Positions 33,557 to 41,242 of a stretch of 41,242 nt of DNA are shown here, piece after piece. The position numbers and the translations under genes are program-made. The DNA is taken from positions 1-41,242 of the forward strand of contig UBZT01000030.1 of assembly GCA_900470155.1 (NCBI GenBank), written 5' to 3'. Every line of letters begins with the position of its first letter. Within the stretch, counting starts at the first letter, position 1. Under the pieces are notes generated by a model. The model was given only the letters and a program-made list of their open reading frames with translations, was not told the origin of the DNA and made no database searches. This stretch comes from Hyphomicrobiales bacterium (GTDB taxonomy: Bacteria; Pseudomonadota; Alphaproteobacteria; Rhizobiales; Rhizobiaceae).

Positions 33557-33600
33557 CTTCCAAGGGCGCAATTATACGTCGCTGACGCGACGCCTTGCGT
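33557..33600. other. Origin of transfer (oriT), RSF1010/Ti type
   Basis: On the minus strand an inverted repeat CGTCGC/GCGACG (33577-33592) is followed by GTATAATTGCGCCCTTGG. This is the Ti/Q-type oriT layout (hairpin, short spacer, then TG-CGCCC nick region). By analogy with RSF1010 the nick would fall on the minus strand between 33569 and 33568. The exact site is inferred. Confidence 0.88.
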
Positions 33601-33662
33601 TGAGGCCTGAACGGCCTGGCCAACTCACGACGAACGAGGTTCGAACCGGGAGACTCTCCGCC

Positions 33663-36600
33663 GTGGCCATCGCCCACTTCTCCGTCAGCATCGTCAGCCG
33701 TGGCTACGGCCGCAGCGTCGTGCTGTCGGCGGCCTACCGGCACTGCGCCAGGATGGAGTACGAGCGCGAGGCTCGCACCATCGACTACACCCGGAAAGAA
33801 GGGCTTCTGCATGAGGAGTTTGCTCTCCCGGCCGACGCCCCGAAATGGGCGCGGATGCTGATAGCCGATCGCTCGATTGCCGGTGCTTCGGAGACCTTCT
33901 GGAACAAGGTCGAGGCCTTCGAGAAGCGCTCCGATGCGCAACTCGCCAAGGACCTGACCATTGCCCTGCCGCTGGAACTCACGGCCGAACAGAACATCGC
34001 GCTGGTTCGGGATTTCGTGGAGCGGCACATCCTGTCGAAGGGCATGGTGGCGGACTGGGTCTACCACGACAATCCCGGCAATCCGCATATCCACCTGATG
34101 ACGACCCTGCGGCCGCTCACCGAGGATGGTTTCGGCGCGAAGAAGGTCGCGGTGACAGGCGAAGACGGGCAACCATTGCGCAACAAGGCGGGCAAGATCA
34201 TCTACGAGCTCTGGGCCGGCGGGACGGACGATTTCAATGCATTTCGTGATGCCTGGTTCGAGCGCCTCAATCATCATCTGGCGCTGAACGGGATTTCGCT
34301 GCGCGTCGATGGCCGCTCCTACGAGAAGCAGGGCATTGATCTGGAGCCGACCATCCATCTCGGCGTCGGCGCCAAGGCAATCGAGCGCAAGGCGGAGAAA
34401 CAGGGCGTTCAGCCTGAGCTGGAACGGATCGAGCTGAACGATGCGCGGCGTGCCGAAAACACCCGCCGCATCCTTCGAACCCCTGGGATCGTGCTCGACC
34501 TGATCACGCGGGAGAAAAGCGTCTTTGGCGCCCGAGATGTTGCGAAGGTTTTGAACCGTTATGTCGACGATCAGTCCGTGTTCCAGCAGCTCCTGACACG
34601 GATCATCGAGAGCCCGGAGGTGCTGCGTCTCCAGCGCGGCACCATCGATTTCACGACCGGGGAAAGAGTGCCGGCCCGTTACACGACGCGCGCGCTGATC
34701 CGGCTCGAGGCGGAGATGGCGAGTCGGTCGGTCTGGCTCGCGGGAAGGGCGTCGCATAGCGTCTCGGACAAGGTGCTGGAGGCCACCTTCGCCCGTCATT
34801 CGCGTCTGTCGGAAGAACAGCGGACGGCCATCGAGCATGTTGCCGGTTCCGCGCGTATCGCAGCCGTGGTCGGCCGCGCAGGTGCTGGCAAGACCACCAT
34901 GATGAAGGCGGCGCGTGAGGCGTGGGAAATGGCCGGATATCGCGTGGTCGGTGGTGCGCTTGCCGGCAAGGCGGCCGAGGGGCTTTCGAGCGAGGCGGGC
35001 ATTCAGAGCCGCACGCTTGCCTCATGGGAGCTGCGCTGGAACCGCGGCCGTGACGTTCTGGACGACAAGACCATCTTCGTCATCGACGAGGCCGGCATGG
35101 TTGCCTCAAAACGGATGGGCGGGTTCATCGATGCCGTGGTCAAGGCAGGTGCGAAGATCGTGCTTATCGGCGATCCCGAACAGCTTCAGCCGATCGAGGC
35201 GGGTGCTGCTTTCCGGGCGATCGTCGATCGCATCGGCTACGCCGAACTCGAAACCATCTATCGCCAGCGCCAGGACTGGATGCGCAAGGCGTCGCTCGAT
35301 CTTGCGCGCGGCAATGTCGAGCGGGCGATTGTTGCATACCAGAGTGAAGGCAGCGTGCTCGGCGCGCGTCTCAAGTCTGAAGCCGTCGAGAGACTGATCG
35401 CCGACTGGAACCACGATTACGATCAGACGAAGACGACGCTGATCCTCGCCCATCTGCGCCGCGACGTGCGCATGCTCAATGTCATGGCACGCGAACAGCT
35501 GGTCGAGCGAGGCGTTGTCGGAGAGGGACACGTCTTCAAGACAGCCGACGGCCCCCGCCGTTTCGACGCCGGCGACCAGATCGTCTTCCTAAAGAACGAG
35601 GGATCGCTCGGCGTTAAGAATGGCATGATCGGTCATGTGATAGAGGCGGCGGCGAACCGGATCGTTGCAACGGTGGGGGAGGGTGATCAGCGCCGGCAGG
35701 TAATTGTCGAACAGCGGTTCTACAGCAATCTCGACCACGGCTATGCCACCACGATCCACAAAGCCCAAGGCGCCACCGTCGACCGGGTGAAGGTGCTGGC
35801 TTCCCTTTCTCTGGATCGCCACCTGACCTATGTCGCGATGACGCGCCATCGGGAGGACCTTCAGGTCTATTTCGGTCGCCGCTCCTTTGAGATGAACGGG
35901 GGGCTGACTAAGATCCTGTCGCGGCGAAACGTGAAGGAAACGACCCTCGATTACGAGCGCGGCACGCTCTACCGCGAGGCGCTTCGCTTTGCCGAAAACC
36001 GAGGCCTGCATATCATGCAGGTGGCGCGGACGCTGCTGCGCGACCGGCTCGACTGGACGCTGCGCCAGAAAAGCAAGCTCACCGATCTCACCAACCGCCT
36101 TCGCCAGCTCGGTGAACGTTTCGGCCTGCGGCAATCCCCGCCAACACAATCAGCCAAGGAGTCGAAACCCATGGTCGCCGGCATCACCCGGTTCGAGAAT
36201 TCCGTTGCAGACACGGTTGAGCAAAAACTCGACGCCGATCTGGCGCTGAAGAAGCAATGGGAGGAGGTCTCGATCCGCTTCCGCTATGTCTTCGCTGATC
36301 CCGAGACGGCGTTTCGGGCGATGAACTTTGATGCCGTGTTGGCCGACAGGGACACGGCGCGACAGGTGCTGCAGAAGCTTGAGACCGAGCCGATGTCGAT
36401 CGGGCCGCTCAAGGGCAAGACCGGCATTCTTGCCAGCAAGACGGATCGCGAGGCGCGCCGCATCGCCGAGGTCAATGTGCCCGCATTGAAAGGCGACATC
36501 GAGCGCTATCTGCAGATGCGAGAGAGCGTTGCGCTGCGGCACGAGACCGAGGAAAGGGCGCTGAGGCAGCGCGTCTCGATCGACATTCCGGCGCTTTCAC

Positions 36601-36965
36601 CTGAGGCACGCACCGTGCTCGAGCGCGTGCGCGATGCGATCGACCGCAACGATCTTCCCGCCGCCCTTGGATATGCGCTGAGCAACCGGGAGACGAAGCT
36701 GGAGATCGATGGGTTCAATAAGGCGGTGACTGAGAGGTTCGGCGAACGCACCCTGCTGACCAATGCCGCATGTGAGCCCTCGGGCAAACTGTTCGACAAG
36801 CTCTCCGAGGGAATGCAGCCACAGGAGAAGGAGCGCCTGAAGGAAGCCTGGCCAGTCATGCGCACGGCCCAGCAGCTCGCTGCCCATGAGCGTACGACCG
36901 AGACCCTGCGGCAGGTTGAGGAATTGCGTCTCGCGCAGCGCCAGACTCCGGTTGTGAAGCAATGA
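33663..36965 (+). CDS. traA: TraA relaxase-helicase
   Basis: The product has 1100 residues from the GTG chosen here, giving the canonical N-terminus (M)AIAHFSVSIVSRGYGRSVV. The MobA/MobL relaxase domain spans ~1-240, with a catalytic-Tyr region SAAYRHC and the metal-binding NPHIHLM (about 138-144). A RecD/TraI-like helicase follows, with Walker A GRAGAGKTTMM (about 402) and VIDEAGMV (about 473). TraA nicks oriT, stays on the 5' end and unwinds the transferred strand. Earlier in-frame starts would run through oriT and are rejected. GGGAGA lies about 8 nt upstream. The stop overlaps traF by 4 bp. Confidence 0.96.
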   Translation: MAIAHFSVSIVSRGYGRSVVLSAAYRHCARMEYEREARTIDYTRKEGLLHEEFALPADAPKWARMLIADRSIAGASETFWNKVEAFEKRSDAQLAKDLTIALPLELTAEQNIALVRDFVERHILSKGMVADWVYHDNPGNPHIHLMTTLRPLTEDGFGAKKVAVTGEDGQPLRNKAGKIIYELWAGGTDDFNAFRDAWFERLNHHLALNGISLRVDGRSYEKQGIDLEPTIHLGVGAKAIERKAEKQGVQPELERIELNDARRAENTRRILRTPGIVLDLITREKSVFGARDVAKVLNRYVDDQSVFQQLLTRIIESPEVLRLQRGTIDFTTGERVPARYTTRALIRLEAEMASRSVWLAGRASHSVSDKVLEATFARHSRLSEEQRTAIEHVAGSARIAAVVGRAGAGKTTMMKAAREAWEMAGYRVVGGALAGKAAEGLSSEAGIQSRTLASWELRWNRGRDVLDDKTIFVIDEAGMVASKRMGGFIDAVVKAGAKIVLIGDPEQLQPIEAGAAFRAIVDRIGYAELETIYRQRQDWMRKASLDLARGNVERAIVAYQSEGSVLGARLKSEAVERLIADWNHDYDQTKTTLILAHLRRDVRMLNVMAREQLVERGVVGEGHVFKTADGPRRFDAGDQIVFLKNEGSLGVKNGMIGHVIEAAANRIVATVGEGDQRRQVIVEQRFYSNLDHGYATTIHKAQGATVDRVKVLASLSLDRHLTYVAMTRHREDLQVYFGRRSFEMNGGLTKILSRRNVKETTLDYERGTLYREALRFAENRGLHIMQVARTLLRDRLDWTLRQKSKLTDLTNRLRQLGERFGLRQSPPTQSAKESKPMVAGITRFENSVADTVEQKLDADLALKKQWEEVSIRFRYVFADPETAFRAMNFDAVLADRDTARQVLQKLETEPMSIGPLKGKTGILASKTDREARRIAEVNVPALKGDIERYLQMRESVALRHETEERALRQRVSIDIPALSPEARTVLERVRDAIDRNDLPAALGYALSNRETKLEIDGFNKAVTERFGERTLLTNAACEPSGKLFDKLSEGMQPQEKERLKEAWPVMRTAQQLAAHERTTETLRQVEELRLAQRQTPVVKQ

Positions 36966-37492
36966 GGCGGCGCGGCGCGATGATGCTGCTGAGCGCGTCA
37001 ATGGTGGCTGTCGCTTGCTTTATCACAGCGGCGTTCGCCGGCGGTTATAGGCTGAACCTGACGCCGAGCGAACCGGTCGGGCTCTGGCGTATCGAGAAAC
37101 TCGATCGTCCGCTCGAGGCCGGAGATCTCGTCTTCATCTGCCCGCCCCGGACCGCAATATTCGAGGAGGCACGACGGCGAGGGTATCTCCGACGAGGCTT
37201 GTGCGCCGGTGGGTTCGCGCCGCTAATCAAGATGATCGCAGCACTTCCCGGACAGCATGTCGAAATCACGGATCACGTCGTGATCGACGGCGGTTCCCTT
37301 GCCGCATCTGTCGTCCGGAAGACGGACGGGGAGGGCAGGACGATCACGCCATATCCTGGTGGCACCGTGCCATCAGGACATCTCTATCTATACTCTTCTT
37401 TTGCGAGCTCCTATGACTCCCGATACTTCGGGCCGGTTTCCGACAGCGGCCTTCTCGGCCTTGCATGGCCGGTCATCACCTTTGATCCGTGA
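36962..37492 (+). CDS. traF: TraF, S26-type signal peptidase of conjugation
   Basis: The product has 176 residues. An N-terminal membrane anchor (about 6-28) is followed by NLTPSEPVGLW with the catalytic Ser36, and APLIKMIAALPGQ with the catalytic Lys90, the Ser-Lys pair of the S26 family. Homologues on RP4 and Ti plasmids mature and cyclise the pilin. The ATG overlaps the traA stop (4 bp), showing coupled translation. The target pilin (TrbC) is not encoded in this window. Confidence 0.93.
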   Translation: MRRRGAMMLLSASMVAVACFITAAFAGGYRLNLTPSEPVGLWRIEKLDRPLEAGDLVFICPPRTAIFEEARRRGYLRRGLCAGGFAPLIKMIAALPGQHVEITDHVVIDGGSLAASVVRKTDGEGRTITPYPGGTVPSGHLYLYSSFASSYDSRYFGPVSDSGLLGLAWPVITFDP

Positions 37493-38660
37493 CCACATTT
37501 CTGACCATTGGCGATCTGCTTTGCTCATCGTCGCATCCGTTGCCTGCGGCTCACTCGGCTGGAGCGGCAATGTGCTGGCCCTTCCGCTTGCGATGCTCTT
37601 CGCGGCGCTTTGGGCGATGTCGCCGTCGCGCAGGGTCGCGGCACTCGTGTCGGCCGGCTATTTCCTGGCGGCCTCGCGCGGTCTGCCGCAGGGCGTCGCC
37701 AACTTCTATGCTGCCGATCTCTGGCCCGGCCTTCTGCTTTGGCTGGCGGCCTCGGCCTCCTTCGTCGCCGTGCATGCGGTCGCGTGGACAAGGCATCCGG
37801 GAAGAGGAAGGGCGTTCCGCTATCTGGTGGCTGCGGCGCTGACGGGGCTGCCGCCCTTCGGCATCAGCGGATGGGCGCATCCGCTGACCGCAGCCGGCGT
37901 ACTGTTTCCCGGATGGGGATGGTGGGGATTGCTCGCGACTGCAGCCGGCCTGCTCGTCATGGTGACGAGATATCGACCGGCTGCTGTCCTTGGCCTAGGA
38001 GGCTTATGGCTTTGGTCCACTGCCACTTGGACAGGGCCGACGCTCCCGGAAGGATGGATGGGCGTAGACGTTGAATTGGGACGAAGCCTTGGCCGGGACG
38101 GGTCGCTCGAGCATCACCGTGGCCTGATCGCCACAGCGCGCATATCCGCAAGTAAGGGCGCGCACGTTGTCGTCTTTCCGGAGAGCGCGCTCGGCCTCTG
38201 GACGCCGACGGTCGCTCGCCTTTGGCGGGAGGGGTTGAACGGGCTCGACCTCACGGTCGTCGCCGGCGCCGCCGTCATCGATGCGCAAGGCTACGACAAC
38301 GTCATAGTGGTGGTTGGTTCCGGCGCCGCTGGCATCCTCTACAAGGAGCGCATGCCGGTTCCGGTTTCCATGTGGCAGCCATGGTTGCGATGGACAGGGC
38401 AGGGCGGCGGCGCCAAGGCGCACCTGTTCGCGAACCCGGTCGTGGAGGTTGGGACAACGAGGATTGCGCCGCTCATCTGCTACGAGCAACTCATCCTCTG
38501 GCCGGTCCTGCACTCGATGCTGCATTCCCCTGGCGTCATCGTCGCAACGGGTAACGGCTGGTGGACCGAAGGCACCTCGATCGTTGCTATCCAGAAGGCG
38601 AGCGTGACCGCCTGGGCTAAGCTCTTCGACCTGCCCGTCGTCATGGCCTTCAACACATAA
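37413..38660 (+). CDS. traB: TraB, membrane protein with carbon-nitrogen hydrolase (Lnt-like) domain
   Basis: The product has 415 residues if it begins at this ATG, which overlaps traF by 80 bp; a TTG at 37482 is equally possible and would fit the usual N-terminus. Five or six membrane segments fill ~40-200. The C-terminal half is nitrilase-like with the full Glu-Lys-Cys triad: E257 in FPESALG, K311 in YKERMPVP, C356 in LICYEQL. It resembles apolipoprotein N-acyltransferase but is the TraB of Ti/Sym plasmids, which raises transfer efficiency. It lies in the traAFBH operon, and traH follows after 13 bp. Confidence 0.9.
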   Translation: MTPDTSGRFPTAAFSALHGRSSPLIRDHISDHWRSALLIVASVACGSLGWSGNVLALPLAMLFAALWAMSPSRRVAALVSAGYFLAASRGLPQGVANFYAADLWPGLLLWLAASASFVAVHAVAWTRHPGRGRAFRYLVAAALTGLPPFGISGWAHPLTAAGVLFPGWGWWGLLATAAGLLVMVTRYRPAAVLGLGGLWLWSTATWTGPTLPEGWMGVDVELGRSLGRDGSLEHHRGLIATARISASKGAHVVVFPESALGLWTPTVARLWREGLNGLDLTVVAGAAVIDAQGYDNVIVVVGSGAAGILYKERMPVPVSMWQPWLRWTGQGGGAKAHLFANPVVEVGTTRIAPLICYEQLILWPVLHSMLHSPGVIVATGNGWWTEGTSIVAIQKASVTAWAKLFDLPVVMAFNT

Positions 38661-38673
38661 TGGAGATCGCCAG

Positions 38674-39300
38674 ATGGTCGATGCTGCCCTCATCAAGCAA
38701 TGCGCCGATCCGGGCTTAAAGCCCGAGATTGTCGAACAGTTCATCGAGCGGGCGGGGTCGCAGGAACCACTCGCGATCACGGTTCGATCCGGGAACCGCA
38801 TTGTTCTGGTGCCGAAGCCCGCCACGTCCGGCGAGGCGATGGAACTGATCCGCCAGCATGTCGGCCGCAACATCGTGCGTGTCGGCGTCACCCAATATCC
38901 GGCGGGTCTTGGCATCATGGAGGCCGGAGTGCTGAAACCGGACCTGGTCGATCCTTGTGAAAATCTCCGCATGGGCTCGGCGCTCTTCGCCAAGGTCTAC
39001 CGGATCGTCATGAAATGGTATGGCGACCCGACGGCGAAGGAAGTGCTGCCGCATGTATTCGATGATGCGATCATCGCCTGGCAGACGGGGTATTTCGAGG
39101 GAATGGCCGTATTCCGCGCGCTGGACCCTGGTGAGGTGAAGGCCCCTGAACCTGGTGGGGACGAGTCCACGATCGACGCGATCGAGGAGTCAGCAGATTC
39201 TGCCGGCTTGAACGCAGGCAAGCCTTCCGAGGACGCCCGCAGCGACGATCCCAACAAGGCGGGTATTCGTGTCGATCTCTCGGGGATCGGCGCCAAATGA
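38674..39300 (+). CDS. traH: Conjugal transfer protein TraH
   Basis: The product has 208 residues starting MVDAALIKQCADPGLKPEIV. A conserved core (LRMGSALFAKVYRIVMKWYG, DDAIIAWQTGYFEGM) occupies ~95-150, and the tail is Asp/Ser-rich. It matches TraH of Agrobacterium and rhizobial plasmids, which is unrelated to F TraH. It is needed for full transfer efficiency, with the biochemical role unclear. It follows traB closely and ends the traAFBH operon. No strong terminator follows; the next TraR box lies 40 bp on. Confidence 0.92.
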   Translation: MVDAALIKQCADPGLKPEIVEQFIERAGSQEPLAITVRSGNRIVLVPKPATSGEAMELIRQHVGRNIVRVGVTQYPAGLGIMEAGVLKPDLVDPCENLRMGSALFAKVYRIVMKWYGDPTAKEVLPHVFDDAIIAWQTGYFEGMAVFRALDPGEVKAPEPGGDESTIDAIEESADSAGLNAGKPSEDARSDDPNKAGIRVDLSGIGAK

Positions 39301-39340
39301 CATTGATGTCCGCGAAGGTCACTATGCGACCTACGTGATC

Positions 39341-39385
39341 ATGTGCATGTTTGCACTGGCGAATTCAGCGTCCGCCCTCTATAAG
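39341..39385 (+). promoter_or_regulatory. Second TraR box and -10 for traM
   Basis: ATGTGCATGTTTGCACTG (39341-39358) keeps both TGCA half-site cores of the tra box. A TATAAG -10 (39380-39385) places the box centre about 42 bp before the expected start, as in TraR-activated promoters. It would make traM part of the quorum regulon, giving negative feedback on TraR. Confidence 0.75.
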
Positions 39386-39620
39386 GGCGGGCAGGGCAGT
39401 ACGCGCTGCCTCGGGGTGTGGAAACCCCTGCTAGCAGTTGGTGTCGGCTGTTTCGACATCAGAATCCTCTGACCATTGTGGCCGGGGGCCTGTGACGTAT
39501 GTCCAGGTGCCTCGGTACTAAAGGTCTCAGGACTGTCTAGCACAGTTTCCAACCCCCGGCTTGGGATCAGGGATTAACGTTTGCGGGGGCGCACCGCGGA
39601 CAAGCCGGAGATTGGATCGA
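39386..39620. other. Long traM leader
   Basis: About 230 bp separate the predicted transcription start from the traM ATG. It contains inverted repeats GGGGT/ACCCC near 39412 and a large pyrimidine/purine-rich element, but no gene. A structured 5' leader is possible. Confidence 0.35.
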
Positions 39621-39929
39621 ATGACACCGGACGCGCCGACATCGGAAGACAAACTGGAAATGCGTCCCGTGTACGGGCTGACGCAGGGTCTGACCAGGGC
39701 TGACCTGGAGAGCTTGACGGTGGATGCTATCCGGACCCATCGGCGTCTTGTCCACAATGCAGACCGGCTGTTTCAGGCTCTGCCCGACACCTACAAATCC
39801 GGTAAGGAGGTGGGCGGTGCGCAGCACCTCACTTACATCCAGTCCTGCATGGAGATGCATGCGCAGATGTATGTGGTGAACACGCTGGTCACCATTCTTG
39901 GCCATATTCCGAAAGTGTCGGTGAACTGA
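39621..39929 (+). CDS. traM: TraM antiactivator of TraR
   Basis: The product has 102 residues, starting MTPDAPTSEDKLEMRPVYGL. It aligns by eye with TraM (LTRADLESLTVDAIRTHRRL, then HNADRLFQALP and QHLTYIQSCMEMHAQMYVVN). TraM binds TraR and removes it from DNA, setting the cell-density threshold. GGAG lies 10 nt before the ATG. It is convergent with traR with only 3 bp between their stop codons, so the two transcripts must overlap at their ends. Confidence 0.93.
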   Translation: MTPDAPTSEDKLEMRPVYGLTQGLTRADLESLTVDAIRTHRRLVHNADRLFQALPDTYKSGKEVGGAQHLTYIQSCMEMHAQMYVVNTLVTILGHIPKVSVN

Positions 39930-39932
39930 GGC

Positions 39933-40637
39933 TCAGATCAGCTTCCGGCGGATAGCGACGGCAGTGAGATGGGTCAGTGTGTGCACGTCAAACCGCTTCT
40001 TCGTTTCGGCGATTTTGACGCGAACGCTGTTGTACTTGACGCCCTCGAGGTCCGCTGCCTCCTCCATGGTCTTCCCGACAGCTATCCAACTCAGATAGGC
40101 CGCACCTTTGGGATCCAGAGCAATCGGCTCTTCGATACTCGGGGTCGGATCAGCGAAATTGATGCGGGCGTGGAGTTGCGCGACCGCGGATGCAGCTTCG
40201 ACAGGGTCGATCTCGCGGTCCATGTCGATTTCCGGCTTCTCCGAGGCAAGCGTAAACATCGCCATAGTACCGTGTGCGGCTTTGATGGGCACCGTGATGC
40301 CGGAGCGAATTCCGAAATCGGCTGCATGGGCAAAGAACGAGCGTTCCGCTTTGGTCAGTCGTTGATTGTCTTGTTTAACACTCCACGTGAAGGCTCGTTT
40401 CAGGGACTTGGCGCGTCGAATGACTGGATCGACCGCAAGATAGCCTCGCGCGAAGTAGTCTGATTGAAACTCACGACGATAGTTCGAAACTGCGAGTGAG
40501 CGTCCTGGCTGGATGTTCAGATAGGCATAGCCTGTAAAACCGATCTGTTCGGTAAAGTTTGCAAGCGCTTCCTTCAAGATGCTTTCATCGCCAGGAATGG
40601 CGGCGAGGTCGGTCAGCTTGTCCAGCCAGTGTCGCAT
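39933..40637 (-). CDS. traR: TraR, LuxR-type quorum-sensing activator
   Basis: The product has 234 residues, the exact length of Agrobacterium TraR. The AHL pocket residues Y53, Y61, D70 and W85 are present (SNYRREFQSDYFARGYLAVD, AFTW), but position 57 is Phe instead of the usual Trp, a residue that contacts the acyl-lactone in the known structure. The C-terminal HTH is intact (VGKTMEEAADLEGVKYNSVR to AVAIRRKLI). It should activate traCDG, traAFBH and traM through the two tra boxes. A traI synthase is not in the window. AAGGA lies 7 nt before the ATG. Confidence 0.95.
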   Translation of the reverse strand: MRHWLDKLTDLAAIPGDESILKEALANFTEQIGFTGYAYLNIQPGRSLAVSNYRREFQSDYFARGYLAVDPVIRRAKSLKRAFTWSVKQDNQRLTKAERSFFAHAADFGIRSGITVPIKAAHGTMAMFTLASEKPEIDMDREIDPVEAASAVAQLHARINFADPTPSIEEPIALDPKGAAYLSWIAVGKTMEEAADLEGVKYNSVRVKIAETKKRFDVHTLTHLTAVAIRRKLI

Positions 40638-40669
40638 TTAAAATTCCTTGTGGATCGTCAGTTAGAACA

Positions 40670-40708
40670 GATCATGTGATCCCTTTATATGTAGGCATTC
40701 TTGAATGC
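40670..40708 (-). promoter_or_regulatory. Two inverted repeats in the traR promoter region
   Basis: GATCA-TG-TGATC (40670-40681) and GCATTC-TT-GAATGC (40695-40708) lie 33-71 bp upstream of traR, either side of a possible -10 (TATAAA on the minus strand). They are candidate operators; in other plasmids traR is under opine or other regulators. Confidence 0.4.
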
Positions 40709-40909
40709 AACCTTTGATTGCATAATCTATCTTATGGAACTTTACGGTCATTTTCCGGCTGTAGCATTCTCTGACGAGATGACCGATTAAGGGCACGAAC
40801 TGGCGCCTACACCGGACCAATGATCGTTTCGTCAAGTATTGCAGCGGTCGTCGGCTATGTCCCCTACGAATGTTCACTGGGCGATCTTCCGACCGCCCTG
40901 TGAGCAACT

Positions 40910-41242
40910 TCACATGTTCGGATAGACCGGCCCTTCGCCGCCTTGTGGCGGCACCCAGGTGATGTTCTGGTTCGGGTCCTTGATGTCGCAGGTCTTGCAG
41001 TGGACGCAGTTCTGGGCGTTGATGACGAAGGTTTCCTCACCTTCCTTTTCCACCCATTCATAGACACCAGCCGGACAGTAGCGCGTCGACGGGCCGGCAT
41101 AGACACCGAGTTCGGACCGCTTCTGCAGGTCCATATCCCTGACCTTGAGGTGAACCGGCTGATCCTCCTCGTGGTTGGTGTTGGACAGGAAGACCGAGGA
41201 CAGGCGGTCGAAGGTCAGCACCCCATCGGGCTTCGGATAGGC
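40910..41242 (-). CDS. Electron transfer flavoprotein:ubiquinone oxidoreductase, C-terminal part
   Basis: The frame runs off the right edge, so only the last ~110 residues are seen. They carry the 4Fe-4S ligand set (RYCPAGVYEW and NCVHCKTCDIKDP) and the characteristic end ITWVPPQGGEGPVYPNM. ETF-QO passes electrons from electron-transfer flavoprotein to ubiquinone at the inner membrane and is a single-copy chromosomal housekeeping gene in this group. Its intact 3' end, about 270 bp from traR, marks the switch from plasmid-type to chromosomal-type DNA. A weak GGGCG/CGCCC hairpin follows the stop. Confidence 0.95.
   Translation of the reverse strand, partial: AYPKPDGVLTFDRLSSVFLSNTNHEEDQPVHLKVRDMDLQKRSELGVYAGPSTRYCPAGVYEWVEKEGEETFVINAQNCVHCKTCDIKDPNQNITWVPPQGGEGPVYPNM

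Noticed and set aside
33456..33662. Upstream extension of traA through the tra box and oriT
   Set aside because: The open frame continues but would place oriT inside the coding sequence; the GTG at 33663 gives the conserved TraA N-terminus.

Overview
The window looks like accessory DNA from a member of the Rhizobiaceae (Rhizobium, Agrobacterium or Ensifer type). The evidence is high-GC coding, a complete Ti/Sym-plasmid-style transfer module (traCDG | oriT | traAFBH, traM, traR), and an imuA-imuB-dnaE2 cassette with an alphaproteobacterial LexA box. There is also a DUF1127 gene followed by a 'cuckoo' small-RNA array, and a set of plasmid leading-region families (DUF736, ArdC, DUF1419, DUF3085, ParB-like, methylase-helicase). 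At the right edge the plasmid-type DNA stops about 270 bp before the 3' end of an electron-transfer-flavoprotein:ubiquinone oxidoreductase gene, which is normally chromosomal. The window may therefore hold a plasmid/chromosome junction: an integrated plasmid or element, or a chromid.

Layout. 0-1.3 kb: antitoxin/RES-toxin pair. 1.4-5.2 kb: an uncharacterised HTH protein, a NYN/OST-HTH nuclease-like protein and a DnaQ-type 3'-5' exonuclease. 5.2-5.9 kb: DUF1127 gene, terminator, then four hairpins each presenting a CUCCUCCC loop. 5.9-13.7 kb: a DNA-damage island. On the minus strand it has a small conserved gene, a SRAP/YedK protein and dinB; on the plus strand imuA-imuB-dnaE2; a LexA box lies between. 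13.75-14.7 kb: a DUF3800 gene with a TTG start, directly behind a promoter-small RNA-terminator unit on the same strand. 15.1-30.0 kb: the plasmid leading region, almost all on the plus strand: small acidic protein, Toprim protein, DUF1419, DUF3085, 1703-residue methylase-helicase, ParB-like protein, ArdC, DUF736 and small hypotheticals. Many of these genes have a compact GC-rich hairpin just upstream of the start codon. 30.0-40.6 kb: HU-like and WGR proteins, then traG-traD-traC, TraR box, oriT, traA-traF-traB-traH, second TraR box, traM and convergent traR. 40.9 kb to the end: partial ETF-QO.

How it fits together. TraA (relaxase-helicase) acts at the RSF1010/Ti-like oriT, and TraG couples the relaxosome to a secretion channel. 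No trb channel genes, traI synthase or repABC genes are present here. If the nick follows the RSF1010 pattern, the minus strand is transferred with the traC side first. The 15-30 kb plus-strand genes would then have their template in the strand that enters first. That fits early expression of anti-restriction, methylase and ParB-like functions in a recipient. TraR carries Phe where Agrobacterium TraR has the ligand-contacting Trp57.

The less ordinary signals are the RNA-DUF3800 unit, the cuckoo RNA array, the repeated leader hairpins with strand polarity, an orphan terminator near 23.4 kb, and the junction with ETF-QO.
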